From Bacteroidota bacterium (GTDB lineage: Bacteria > Bacteroidota > Ignavibacteria > UBA10030 > UBA8401): a DNA stretch of 64,000 bases. The DNA lies in contig DATJPT010000019.1 of assembly GCA_035506275.1 (NCBI GenBank), forward strand, positions 62,001-126,000. Direction: 5' to 3'. Below, piece by piece: positions 51,793-60,434 of this stretch. The notes below the pieces were generated by a model. That model was not told the origin of the DNA. It saw only the letters and a program-made list of their open reading frames with translations, and did not search any database. The position numbers and the translations under genes were made by a program. Numbering within the stretch: position 1 is the stretch's first letter; every line of letters begins with the position of its first letter.

Positions 51793-53520
51793 ATGAAAAC
51801 GAAGCTTTTATTCTGGATGCTGTGTGCTTTCGCTATTGTTGTTTCCAGCGATCACACGGCCGCACAGACACAACCGCAAAGCCGCACTCATTTAATGAAA
51901 GAAGATTCGGCGGCTCTTAATGCGCTGGTGATGTATCCCGACACGATCCGCCTCCATATCTTCGAGGCGTGCGAGTATCCCTCGGCGATCGTCAGCATTG
52001 CCAGCCTGCAGAAAAATTCGAGCGATGAATTCGTAACATTGATCGGGAGCTACTCGAAAAGCGAGCAGGAGGATTTCTGGAACCTGAGCAGGTATCCCGG
52101 TTTGATCTCCAGATTGGTGCAGGAAGGTAAGGAGTCGGTCGACCAGATCAACAATATCGTGAAAGATTATCCCGCGGAGATTCACGAGACTGCAATAAAA
52201 TACGGGATGGGATATTATTCCGTCCTGCAGAAAATGGATGCGATCCAGGTAAAGACAGATTCGCAGTTTGACCAGACCCTCGCCGATTACCCCCCCGAGA
52301 CTCAGGCGGCCTTGCGGGTGCTGATCCAGTTCCCCGAGATCATCAATCTTCTCAACGACCATCTGGGACTGACAGTGAGGGTAGGCGACCGGTACAGAAG
52401 AAACCCCGATGCGGTCATTCACAGGGCCGACTCACTCAATCTCGCGCAGACACGGCAGAATGCGCAGGATGCGGAAGCGTGGAAGCAAACCATCGAGCAA
52501 AATCCCGATGAAGCTGCCGATCTCCAAAGCGCTGCAAACGATTACGCGACGGAGAACGGGTATTCGCAGGAGGACGTCACCACAGCCCCCGACCCGGTCT
52601 ACGTAGAGAACTACGTTTGCTATCCGTATCCGTATTGGTTCGGGTATCCAACGTGGTATCCGTACGATTACTGGTATCCGTATCCATATTGGTTCGATTG
52701 CGGATTTTATCATAACCGTCACGGCGATATCGTCGTCATCGGTCCTCCGTCCCGCTACTTTACGAATTGGTACTTCTATTATCCGGAACATATTCGCCGC
52801 TATCCTCATCTCGCAAACGGTTACATCGATCATTACGGGGAAGGGCGGAGGTCGTCCGGAGGAAATTCAGCCATCGTTCACGAGTGGATTCATCAGCATA
52901 GGGATTATCTCCCCCCCGACTTCACGTCCAACAGAACCCGAAGGCCTGAAGTTATCAAACAAATTGGAATGCTCGACGTTGACGCGCAGAAGCAAAACGG
53001 CGGGAGGCCTCTGAACCCGGCGGTGCGTGATCAATATCTTCGGAACAACTCCGGAAAATATCCTTCGCTCAACCCCGAGCCGAGAAAGAGAACCGGGCCC
53101 GAAGAGCCGGATCAGAATGTCCCAAGTGTCATTCACGAGCCGACCAGGCAGCCGTCGATCCGGATCTCTGAGCCGGTGCATCCGGCCGTGACGGGAGATG
53201 AGAATGGAATGCCTCCGGGCGGCCAGCGGACACGCCCGGCGCCGACGGTACAGCAGCCGGTCCGAGTTCCGACTCCTTCACCTGCAGCAACGTTTACGCC
53301 CCGGCAGCCGTCGTCCTCGCCGGGATATAATTTCAACACGATTCACAACGCTCAGGAATACCAGAGAAATATTTGGGAGCAGACACAGCCGACTGTGAGA
53401 CCGCAGCCGCAGCTGGCGGCTCCCCGCCCCCAAGTGTCCCAGCCGCAACCCCGTCCGCAGACGCCGCAGCCTGTTCGCCAGGCGCCGGTCAGTCAGCCAA
53501 AGCGGTCGAGGGACAAGTGA
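51793..53520 (+). CDS. Exported DUF3300-like protein with aromatic and proline-rich regions
   Basis: 575 residues with a signal peptide (LFWMLCAFAIVVSSDHTAAQ). The N-terminal third resembles DUF3300-type proteins: ALNALVMYPDTIRLHIFEAC, EYPSAIVSIASLQ, then KDYPAEIHETAIKYG and ADYPPETQAALRVLIQFPEI, a series of Y-P-x-x repeats. Residues about 270-305 are an unusual run of Tyr, Pro and Trp (VCYPYPYWFGYPTWYPYDY, then WYPYPYWFDCGFYHNRHGD). The last 180 residues are rich in Pro, Arg and Gln. No enzyme motif was seen. The function is unknown. Confidence 0.65.
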   Translation: MKTKLLFWMLCAFAIVVSSDHTAAQTQPQSRTHLMKEDSAALNALVMYPDTIRLHIFEACEYPSAIVSIASLQKNSSDEFVTLIGSYSKSEQEDFWNLSRYPGLISRLVQEGKESVDQINNIVKDYPAEIHETAIKYGMGYYSVLQKMDAIQVKTDSQFDQTLADYPPETQAALRVLIQFPEIINLLNDHLGLTVRVGDRYRRNPDAVIHRADSLNLAQTRQNAQDAEAWKQTIEQNPDEAADLQSAANDYATENGYSQEDVTTAPDPVYVENYVCYPYPYWFGYPTWYPYDYWYPYPYWFDCGFYHNRHGDIVVIGPPSRYFTNWYFYYPEHIRRYPHLANGYIDHYGEGRRSSGGNSAIVHEWIHQHRDYLPPDFTSNRTRRPEVIKQIGMLDVDAQKQNGGRPLNPAVRDQYLRNNSGKYPSLNPEPRKRTGPEEPDQNVPSVIHEPTRQPSIRISEPVHPAVTGDENGMPPGGQRTRPAPTVQQPVRVPTPSPAATFTPRQPSSSPGYNFNTIHNAQEYQRNIWEQTQPTVRPQPQLAAPRPQVSQPQPRPQTPQPVRQAPVSQPKRSRDK

Positions 53521-53552
53521 TATTTCCGTAATGTTGAAATCCGCGGGACTGT

Positions 53553-54911
53553 TCAGAACTCCGAATGGATTCGGAAGGCAAAAACATGAACGGGCCCGCG
53601 GTCTTTGTTGTAGGCCGGGTCGAGGATGAATTGGTAGTCGGGGGAGAGCTGCAAGTGGTACGTTTCGAGAGAACAGAGGTAGTACGCTTCGGCGATAGAC
53701 TCGGGGGCGTAATTCAAATTGCCGTCGCCGATGAGGAATCCGTAGCCGCCCGCTTTAAGATAGGCGCGGTGATCGGCGGAGATCCCGTTCGCGAGGAGGG
53801 CAAGGCCGCAATTGTCCCGTGGACGGTTCCACGCTTTGCCGTCATACACAATCGCCCCGCTCACCGCTTGGTCGATCTCCGTGAACATCCACGTTTCATT
53901 GTTTCCGTCGTTCCATCCCGCTCTGATCATCATGCCGAGGTTGTCGATCAATTCCTGTTCGATATTCAAGCATACCCCGTACTTGCTCCGGCCGTATGAT
54001 CGAGTTGCAGTGACGTCGATGTCGCCGGGGGGAAACTGAAGGGCCGCATTGTAGTTTCCCATCCGGGCCATCGTGTGAAAACCGAGAAGACGTACTACGC
54101 CGTGGCTTTCGCCAAGAAGATAATTGCGGTCGAGCTCGATTGTTTCGGAATGGGCCCGGTCGAAATGCGTATCCATGACGGATTGATTTGCTTCGGTCGG
54201 CACCATGGCAGTCGAGAGATGCAGCGCCCATTGCGGCGAAATAAATTCAGCGACGAATCCCCACGTGTAGCCGTGCGTGTTGGCGGGGTAATCCCATGCG
54301 CCGTTTGTCATCAACGCCCAGTTGAGAAACTTCGTGCGCGGGTCGTCACTATAGCGGTTCTTGTCGAAATAATCGATCATGCTGACCTTCCCCAGCGTAA
54401 GGTCGACGTATGAGTCCGGCCGCGTTTCCCTCAATTGATTCTCATCGTCGTCAACCGTTGTCCGCGCATCGGATAAGTCGAACCGCTGCGTAATGTACAC
54501 CCTCGCGATCGTGAATTGCGGGGAAGGATCGCCGATGCGGAAAGTTTCGCCGTTCGGAAAGCCTGCGACACCCGTGACACGGCTGAGTCCATTGCCGCCG
54601 GCGAGTTCCGGGTTGATGTATGCCTCAGCATTCTTCCAGAGCCGTCTGCCGAGAAAGAACGTCGAAGTGAGCGATGTCTGAACCCCTTCGCTCGTGTCGA
54701 GACTATTCAAGCCGGAATACTTTGCCTTAAAATCGGGATGGTATTGCAGAACGACTGTTTCCTGGAAGTGAAAATTCCAATCCTGTTGCAACGTATCAGC
54801 AGGCTGAGATTGCGCAAACCCGGCTGGGGATGACGATAAGGCCGCGGCAAGAAAGACCGCGGAAGGGGACCATGAGAATTTTGAGAAGAATCCGTGACCG
54901 TATCTTGACAT
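53553..54911 (-). CDS. OprB-like carbohydrate-selective porin
   Basis: 452 residues with a signal peptide (SPSAVFLAAALSSSPAGFAQ). The sequence fits the OprB family: WNFHFQETVVLQYHPDFKAK, LNSLDTSEGVQTSLTSTFFL, PELAGGNGLSRVTGVAGFPN, then RDNCGLALLANGISADHRAY and GGYGFLIGDGNLNYAPESIA near the C-terminus, ending in FAFRIHSEF with a terminal phenylalanine. It forms an outer-membrane channel, probably for sugars, which fits the neighbouring glycosidase genes. Directly followed on the same strand by no other gene; the methyltransferase gene lies just upstream. Confidence 0.88.
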   Translation of the reverse strand: MSRYGHGFFSKFSWSPSAVFLAAALSSSPAGFAQSQPADTLQQDWNFHFQETVVLQYHPDFKAKYSGLNSLDTSEGVQTSLTSTFFLGRRLWKNAEAYINPELAGGNGLSRVTGVAGFPNGETFRIGDPSPQFTIARVYITQRFDLSDARTTVDDDENQLRETRPDSYVDLTLGKVSMIDYFDKNRYSDDPRTKFLNWALMTNGAWDYPANTHGYTWGFVAEFISPQWALHLSTAMVPTEANQSVMDTHFDRAHSETIELDRNYLLGESHGVVRLLGFHTMARMGNYNAALQFPPGDIDVTATRSYGRSKYGVCLNIEQELIDNLGMMIRAGWNDGNNETWMFTEIDQAVSGAIVYDGKAWNRPRDNCGLALLANGISADHRAYLKAGGYGFLIGDGNLNYAPESIAEAYYLCSLETYHLQLSPDYQFILDPAYNKDRGPVHVFAFRIHSEF

Positions 54912-54921
54912 GAGAAATTTA

Positions 54922-55800
54922 TCAGGATAAAGAGATGATCCACAGGTTTAATTTTGGTTTCACCTTCTCCAGAAAACGAGCCGGGAGTTTTAGAGCGCTG
55001 AGGGAGACAATGCGCGACACCAGATCCGTCTGGCGGAGCGCCTCTGCGCGCAGTCCTATCCCGCCAAGGAACGAGGCCAGGTGGTCTCTGCTGTCAAAGA
55101 TATTCTTGTGAAGCTGCCGTCCCGTCAGTTCCGCGATCGCGTCTCTGACCTGCAATCGCTGCGGCGATACGTCATCGTAATTTTCTTTCAACGAAAAATC
55201 CGGCGTGATCCAGATTCCCCCCGATTTTTCCAATACCGCCTTAATGTTCCTCGCGACAATCTCCATTTCGGAGGTGGTCAGGTACATCAACAGTCCCTCC
55301 GTGACGACGGCGGTTTGTTTCCTGGAATCGAAGAAATCGGCTGCCAACTGAAGCTCAGCAGCGTTCAGTGCGTTCGCCGCGGCAAGGCTGAAATTGCCGT
55401 CGACCGTCAGCGAATATTTTTTCTTCAAAGCATCGACGATGGCGCGCTTCTCGTTCGTCAGGTCTTTGAGGTCTGTTTCGACGTACTTCATCCCGGGATG
55501 CTGCGCCATGGAAAGACCCCGGAAAGAAAGGCCGCTTGCCACTTCAAGGACCTGCGTCATCCCTTTAAGACGAATGGCTTCCTGAATGCTTTTGTGTCTG
55601 ATCTCAAAAAGGGGGGCATACCACCGTACTTCCTTGCGGGTTATCTGGTGACTGCGGAGGAAATGTTCCACCTTCTCGTTAGCCCGAATGAGGTCAGCAA
55701 CGTCCTGTGCAAATTGGATATCGGTGTACTGTCGCCAGTATGCAACAAAAACTGCGGTCAGGCTGACCTTCTCGAAGCTCTGCGTGTGATTGCCGTCCAT
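54922..55800 (-). CDS. SAM-dependent methyltransferase, leucine carboxyl methyltransferase-like
   Basis: 292 residues. The core TQVLEVASGLSFRGLSMAQH is motif I, followed by YVETDLKDLTNEKRAIVDAL and VVTEGLLMYLTTSEMEIVAR, the last of which is typical of the LCM (Ppm1-like) methyltransferase family. The N-terminus is cytoplasmic (FVAYWRQYTDIQFAQDVADL, RKEVRWYAPLFEIRHKSIQ). Bacterial members methylate a variety of small polyketides or unknown substrates, so no product is named. It ends 10 bases before the porin gene on the same strand and may be cotranscribed with it. Confidence 0.8.
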   Translation of the reverse strand: MDGNHTQSFEKVSLTAVFVAYWRQYTDIQFAQDVADLIRANEKVEHFLRSHQITRKEVRWYAPLFEIRHKSIQEAIRLKGMTQVLEVASGLSFRGLSMAQHPGMKYVETDLKDLTNEKRAIVDALKKKYSLTVDGNFSLAAANALNAAELQLAADFFDSRKQTAVVTEGLLMYLTTSEMEIVARNIKAVLEKSGGIWITPDFSLKENYDDVSPQRLQVRDAIAELTGRQLHKNIFDSRDHLASFLGGIGLRAEALRQTDLVSRIVSLSALKLPARFLEKVKPKLNLWIISLS

Positions 55801-56186
55801 CTTTTTGCTACGGTCGAAGCCGGTTGAACATGATGCTGCCCCGCTTTCTAAGCTGGTTATTATGGATGTCGCTCAGGCAGGTCAACGATCGGAGGTTTTC
55901 TTAATGTAGCAGGAAGGATGAGGATAGTCAAGGAAAGTTGCGGCCGGTGACGGCTCAGTTCGATAATTTCCCCTCTCGCTCACAAACTCAGGTTGGGAGC
56001 GGCTTCGGTACCCTGGCTCTCGTCTGAAAACATCGGGAACGAGAGAGCGGGAGAACCCTTGTCCCACGAGCCTCGAATGAGGGACCGTAACACTCTCTGC
56101 CGCCGCTCATGAATATTTGTGAGACCTTAGTGATCGATACGGGAACCTCGTCAAATGAACCGTTGTTGATGACCGGTACAGATATA
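55801..56186. other. Intergenic region before the ArsR-type regulator
   Basis: No gene was found; a 61-codon minus-strand frame in it has no supporting features. The end nearest the regulator is AT-rich and contains a palindrome described separately. Confidence 0.5.
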
Positions 56187-56196
56187 AGTATATACT
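56187..56196. promoter_or_regulatory. Candidate operator of the ArsR-type regulator
   Basis: AGTATATACT is a perfect ten-base palindrome within the AT-rich stretch 56183-56203 (ATATAAGTATATACTAATAT), 20 bases before the start codon. ArsR-family repressors commonly bind such inverted repeats over their own promoter. Inferred from position and symmetry. Confidence 0.4.
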
Positions 56197-56215
56197 AATA
56201 TACAAATATCATGCG

Positions 56216-56509
56216 ATGACAGACCTGTGCAAGGAAATCAATGAATTCGGTAAGGGGATAGGGAATAAGAGCCGCTATCGCATCCTCGAGGCGCTCCTCA
56301 AGGGGCCGAAGACCGTCGGCGGTTTGGTCGAGATCGTGGATCTTTCCCAGCCCGCAGTGTCGCAGCATCTGAAGACGCTCCGGGGGAGCGGCCTGGTCGT
56401 TGACGAACGGCACGGTCAGGAGGTCCTGTATTCGGTGGACACAAAGCACCTTCTTGGTTTGTTGAAGAGCCTCTCCGATCAGGTGAAGAAGAAAAAGAAG
56501 CGTCTCTGA
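56216..56509 (+). CDS. ArsR-family winged-helix transcription regulator
   Basis: 97 residues. Winged helix: NKSRYRILEALLKGPKTVGG, LVEIVDLSQPAVSQHLKTLR (recognition helix) and GSGLVVDERHGQEVLYSVD (wing). The usual metal-binding C-x-C of the arsenic and cadmium sensors is absent; the only cysteine is Cys5, so it may sense another signal. The C-terminus is a lysine-rich tail (VKKKKKRL). The gene is followed 25 bases later by an FMN reductase, which may be its target. Confidence 0.88.
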   Translation: MTDLCKEINEFGKGIGNKSRYRILEALLKGPKTVGGLVEIVDLSQPAVSQHLKTLRGSGLVVDERHGQEVLYSVDTKHLLGLLKSLSDQVKKKKKRL

Positions 56510-56534
56510 ATATTTTTTCATTGCAGCAAACATC

Positions 56535-57134
56535 ATGGATAGCAGAACGACAATACATGTTATCATCGGCAGCACCCGCCCGAACCGCTTCAGCGAAAAG
56601 ATCGGCCGCTATGTTTTCGATGAACTGAGGAAAAGGCAAGACGTGCAGGCAGAACTCATCGATCTCCGCGATTGGCCGCTGCCGTTCTTCGACGAAACGA
56701 TCTCGCCTGCTTCGAATAAAGGAGTGTATGCCAACGCGCTCGGAAAGAAATGGGCCTCAAAGGTCGGCGAGGCGGACGGATACATCATGGTCACGCCGGA
56801 ATACAATCATGGCTATTCCGCCGTTCTCAAAAACGCGATCGATTGGGTGTTCGGCGAGTGGAACAACAAACCGGCAGGCTTCGTGGGGTACGGAAATGCC
56901 GGGGGGGCACGCGCGATCGAGCAATTGCGTCAGGTCGTGATCGAACTTCACATGTATCCGATTCGGGGCGCCCTTCATGTTCCCGGAGAAGTGTATATGG
57001 CAGTGAGAAATGAGCAGGCGCCCGTGAATCCAGACCTTTTCAAACCATTAAGGGAAGGGATGCGCGGAGACCGGGTCGCGGCGTTTTTTAATGAATTGAT
57101 CGGAGCCGCAAAAATGATGTCGCAGCAAAAATGA
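56535..57134 (+). CDS. NADPH-dependent FMN reductase family protein
   Basis: 199 residues. Flavodoxin-like fold: TIHVIIGSTRPNRFSEKIGR (phosphate loop of FMN), ELIDLRDWPLPFFDE, IMVTPEYNHGYSAVLKNAID with the P-E-Y-N FMN loop, and GFVGYGNAGGARAIEQLRQV. Enzymes of this type reduce FMN, quinones, chromate or azo compounds. Its place next to an ArsR-type regulator suggests a stress or detoxification role. Not specific enough to call it ArsH, which is longer and has other conserved residues. A paralog lies at 42591. Confidence 0.9.
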   Translation: MDSRTTIHVIIGSTRPNRFSEKIGRYVFDELRKRQDVQAELIDLRDWPLPFFDETISPASNKGVYANALGKKWASKVGEADGYIMVTPEYNHGYSAVLKNAIDWVFGEWNNKPAGFVGYGNAGGARAIEQLRQVVIELHMYPIRGALHVPGEVYMAVRNEQAPVNPDLFKPLREGMRGDRVAAFFNELIGAAKMMSQQK

Positions 57135-57136
57135 CG

Positions 57137-57181
57137 TCGCAGATAAAGCAGATTTCACGCAGATACCAGATTACGCAGAGT
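57137..57181 (+). repeat. Dispersed 45-bp intergenic repeat, copy 2
   Basis: Matches 27774-27818 at 38 of 45 positions and, like it, directly follows a stop codon on the plus strand. Internal unit GCAGAT occurs several times. Confidence 0.6.
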
Positions 57182-57201
57182 CATAAAGGATAAGCAGGAA
57201 G

Positions 57202-57588
57202 ATGGCGGAAATTCAGACGGAATATATACCAGGCAAGTGCAACATTGGACCGGGAGAAATCGCCCGCAGAAGAAATTTCGGGCTGGCTGCGCTCGTCGTT
57301 CTCTTTGTTTCGCTCGGCGGGTTGATGCTCGCACGGGTGAATCCATTGTGGCGCCTGTTCATAATTTTCCCCGCCGCATCGGTCGCTTCGGGGTTTTTGC
57401 AGGCGTACTTTCATTTCTGTTCGGGGTACGCCCGCATCGGCGCGTATAATTTTGGCGAGCCGGGAGAGAGGCACGATGTGGAAGATGAGGCCTCGAAAGC
57501 CAAAGATAGAAAGAAAGGAAACCAGATAACGCTTTACGCTGTTATCTTCGGTGCAATGGTTGCTCTTGCTGCGGCATTTTTAATGTAG
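57202..57588 (+). CDS. Small membrane protein, unknown
   Basis: 128 residues. A soluble N-terminus containing IPGKCNIGPGEIARRRNFGL, two adjoining membrane helices (AALVVLFVSLGGLMLARV, RLFIIFPAASVASGFLQAYF), an acidic/lysine-rich cytoplasmic segment (DVEDEASKAKDRKKGNQ) and a third helix at the C-terminus (LYAVIFGAMVALAAAFLM). The C-x-I-G-P-x-E-I-x-x-R motif recurs in small proteins of this sort in the superphylum, but no function is known. Ribosome binding site is weak. Confidence 0.72.
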   Translation: MAEIQTEYIPGKCNIGPGEIARRRNFGLAALVVLFVSLGGLMLARVNPLWRLFIIFPAASVASGFLQAYFHFCSGYARIGAYNFGEPGERHDVEDEASKAKDRKKGNQITLYAVIFGAMVALAAAFLM

Positions 57589-57864
57589 GACCAGCGGCTG
57601 TCATTCAACCATGATATCGTTTTGGTTGAATTTCAGTCGGAAATTCACGAAATTAAGCATCCATTGCCAATCCAAGCATCGAGACAATAACGGCGGTCTT
57701 TCGGCAAAGCGGAAGATGGCGGAAGTCTCTTTTCGAAAAGACCGAAGCGATTCCCTTCTTCATGGCCCCCCGCAGTTCGAAGCGCGCACCTCTTCGCAGT
57801 TGGCTGTCTGTGGGGGAAAGGGACTGGATGTAATGACACACTTTGTTTTCACGAATTCTTTGAA

Positions 57865-59235
57865 ATGAATTATACCTACGGTCGTCAAATAAGAAAAGAA
57901 CGTTGGGGCATATTGTCGGTCGGCGCAGCGGCAACACTCATGCTCGCGACCGCCGTTCTTCAAGGCCAAACCCATAGCGCGTTGGATTCGCTGGCAGGCA
58001 AAGTCACACTGCAGAGCTGCGTCCATTATGCGCTGACGCATCAGCCCTCGGTCGAAAAATCTTTGATGGATGAGGAGATCACGGAAAAGCAGATCGACAG
58101 CAAGCTCGCCGATTGGTTTCCGCAGGTGAATTTCAGCTATAACATCATTCACAATCCGCAGCTGCCGACGTCGATCATTCAGGGCTCGCCCCCGTTGAAA
58201 GTAGGATTGACGAATACATCGACCGGCGAGTTTTCTCTCTCTCAGACCATTTTTAATAGAGACGTTCTGCTCGCGAGCAGCAGTGCCGGCGACGTCCGGC
58301 GCCGGGCATCAGAACAAACGGTCATGAATAAAATCGACGTGGTGGCCAACGTCAGCAAAGCGTTCTATGCAGTGCTCGTCACTCAGGAAGAGATCGCCCT
58401 GCTTGATGAAGATGTTCTCCGTCTCGAGCGGAGCTATCAGGACGCGTATGACCAGTACAAGGAAGGCGTTGCCGACAAGACCGACTACAAGCGGGCGACG
58501 ATCCTGCTCAACAACGCGAGAGCGGAACGGCGGCAGACAGCGGAGTTTCTGAAAGCGCGGTACGCTTTCCTGAAGGAACAAATGGGGTATCCCCCCGCGT
58601 CCGAATTGACGCTGGCATACAACAGCGGACAGATGGAACGGGAAGCGCTCCTCGATACGAACCAGACCGTCAAACTTGAGAATAGAATTGAGTACCAAAC
58701 GCTGCTGACACAGAAACGTCTTCAGGAGGACGACCTCGACTACTACGAATGGAGCTTCCTTCCCGCGGTGTCGTTGTTCGGCGCCTACAGCTTCAATTAT
58801 CAAAACACCGGATATTCGCAGCTTTACAACCTTGACTATCCAAGTTCGTTCGTCGGCCTGCAGCTCTCATTTCCCATCTTTCAGGGGGGGAAAAGACTCC
58901 AGGAGATCAAGCAAGCGAAATTGGAGCTCGAACGTTTTGATTATGATTTCACCGCGCTCAAGAATGCCGTCAACACGGAATTTGTCAATGCGATAGCCAA
59001 CTACAAAAGCGACCTGAACAATTACCGCGTATTAAAAGAGAATCTTGACGTTGCAAAAGATGTCTATGAGACCATTCAGCTCCAGTACAAGGCTGGCACG
59101 AAAACTTATCTCGAAGTTATTTCTGCGGAGACCGACCTTCGCGCCGCGCAAGTCAACCGGACGAACGCGTTGTATCAGGTGCTCAGCAGCAAGCTGGACG
59201 TCCTGAAAGCACTCGGTTCTCTTCAATATCAATAA
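57865..59235 (+). CDS. TolC-family outer-membrane efflux channel
   Basis: 456 residues. The signal segment lies after a charged N-terminus (WGILSVGAAATLMLATAVLQ). The two homologous outer-membrane-factor halves are recognisable: VTLQSCVHYALTHQPSVEKS with alternating hydrophobic helices, and the second half with VGLQLSFPIFQGGKRLQEIK, the glycine-containing turn typical of the family, ending YKAGTKTYLEVISAETDLRA. It forms the trimeric exit duct of a tripartite efflux pump with the two following genes, which overlap or abut closely (7 and 46 bases apart). Confidence 0.92.
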   Translation: MNYTYGRQIRKERWGILSVGAAATLMLATAVLQGQTHSALDSLAGKVTLQSCVHYALTHQPSVEKSLMDEEITEKQIDSKLADWFPQVNFSYNIIHNPQLPTSIIQGSPPLKVGLTNTSTGEFSLSQTIFNRDVLLASSSAGDVRRRASEQTVMNKIDVVANVSKAFYAVLVTQEEIALLDEDVLRLERSYQDAYDQYKEGVADKTDYKRATILLNNARAERRQTAEFLKARYAFLKEQMGYPPASELTLAYNSGQMEREALLDTNQTVKLENRIEYQTLLTQKRLQEDDLDYYEWSFLPAVSLFGAYSFNYQNTGYSQLYNLDYPSSFVGLQLSFPIFQGGKRLQEIKQAKLELERFDYDFTALKNAVNTEFVNAIANYKSDLNNYRVLKENLDVAKDVYETIQLQYKAGTKTYLEVISAETDLRAAQVNRTNALYQVLSSKLDVLKALGSLQYQ

Positions 59236-59242
59236 CGTACCT

Positions 59243-60388
59243 ATGAACTCAAAAATTTCTCAATTTTTCGTGAACACTATTATGCGCTTGCCGGTGTTAG
59301 CAATCATCACCTCCCTTCTCCTTTCCGCGTGCGGCGGCAATAAAGGAGGAGGGCAAAAGGGACCTCCCCCCGTCCAGGTGGCCGCATACGAAGCGAAGTT
59401 AGGGGCCGCCTCATATTATGACGAATATCCGGCGACCGTGACGGCGATTAATCAGGTCGAGGTGCGGTCCGAGGTTTCGGGCTATGTGACGGACATCTAT
59501 TTTAAGGACGGACAACACATCAGCAAGGGAATGAAATTGTATGCCATCGATCAGCAGCAGTACAAAGCGGCATACGACCAGGCGACCGCCAACCTGAACG
59601 CAGCGCGGGCGGTTCTTGCAAAGGCCCAGCAGGATGCGGACAGGTACCGGGACCTCGCAAAGCGGGATGCGGTCGCACGGCAGACATTGGATCATGCGCA
59701 GGCCGATCTGCAGTCCGCAAAAATGCAGGTTGCGTCGCTCGAGGCCAACGTCAAAAATGTGGAGACCAATCTTCGCTATTCCGTTATCGTTGCTCCGTTT
59801 GACGGAACGATAGGCATCTCGCTGGTGAAACTCGGTTCGTCCGTCGTCGCGGGCCAGACACTATTGAATACTCTTTCGTCCGACGATCCGATGGCGGTCG
59901 ATTGTGCCGTCGATGAAAAGCAGATCAGCCGGTTCACTCATCTGCTGCAGGCGGGGGACAGCTTGAAGGATTCCACGTTCACCATCGTTCTTCCGGATCA
60001 GAGCATTTATCCGTTCGTGGGAAAGCTGAGTTTCCTTGACCGGTCGGTCGATCCGCAGACCGGGACGATCCGCATCCGGGTAATTTTTCCAAATCCTCAA
60101 AACACCCTTCGGGCGGGCCTGACCTGTAATCTCCGCGTGAAGGCATACAGCTCCGCCCAGAGCATGCTGATTCCTTATGCGGCCGTCGTCGAACAGATGG
60201 GAGAATATTTTGTTTATGTCGTCAGTGATAACAAAGCCTCCCAGCGAAGGGTCTCTTTAGGCAATAGCATCAATAATATGGTGATCGTCAAGGACGGTCT
60301 GCAGGTGGGCGAACAGGTGGTGACGGAAGGGGTGCAGAAATTGCGGGATAACACTCCGGTCGCGGTTGGTCCTGCTTCAATAAAATGA
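59243..60388 (+). CDS. RND efflux periplasmic adaptor lipoprotein
   Basis: 381 residues. Signal peptide with lipobox LLLSAC ending at Cys30 (ITSLLLSACGGNKGGG). Then the membrane-fusion protein order: beta-barrel/lipoyl halves (TAINQVEVRSEVSGYVTDIY, VGSSVVAGQTL-like LGSSVVAGQTLLNTLSS), a coiled-coil hairpin (about 85-165, rich in Ala and Gln), and the later barrel and proximal domains. An AcrA/MexA-type adaptor that links the inner-membrane pump to TolC. It shares the transcript with its neighbours. Confidence 0.92.
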   Translation: MNSKISQFFVNTIMRLPVLAIITSLLLSACGGNKGGGQKGPPPVQVAAYEAKLGAASYYDEYPATVTAINQVEVRSEVSGYVTDIYFKDGQHISKGMKLYAIDQQQYKAAYDQATANLNAARAVLAKAQQDADRYRDLAKRDAVARQTLDHAQADLQSAKMQVASLEANVKNVETNLRYSVIVAPFDGTIGISLVKLGSSVVAGQTLLNTLSSDDPMAVDCAVDEKQISRFTHLLQAGDSLKDSTFTIVLPDQSIYPFVGKLSFLDRSVDPQTGTIRIRVIFPNPQNTLRAGLTCNLRVKAYSSAQSMLIPYAAVVEQMGEYFVYVVSDNKASQRRVSLGNSINNMVIVKDGLQVGEQVVTEGVQKLRDNTPVAVGPASIK

Positions 60389-60434
60389 ACGACAGGGACG
60401 GCCTAGAGCAAACACTCTCCAAACAGGAAACGGA

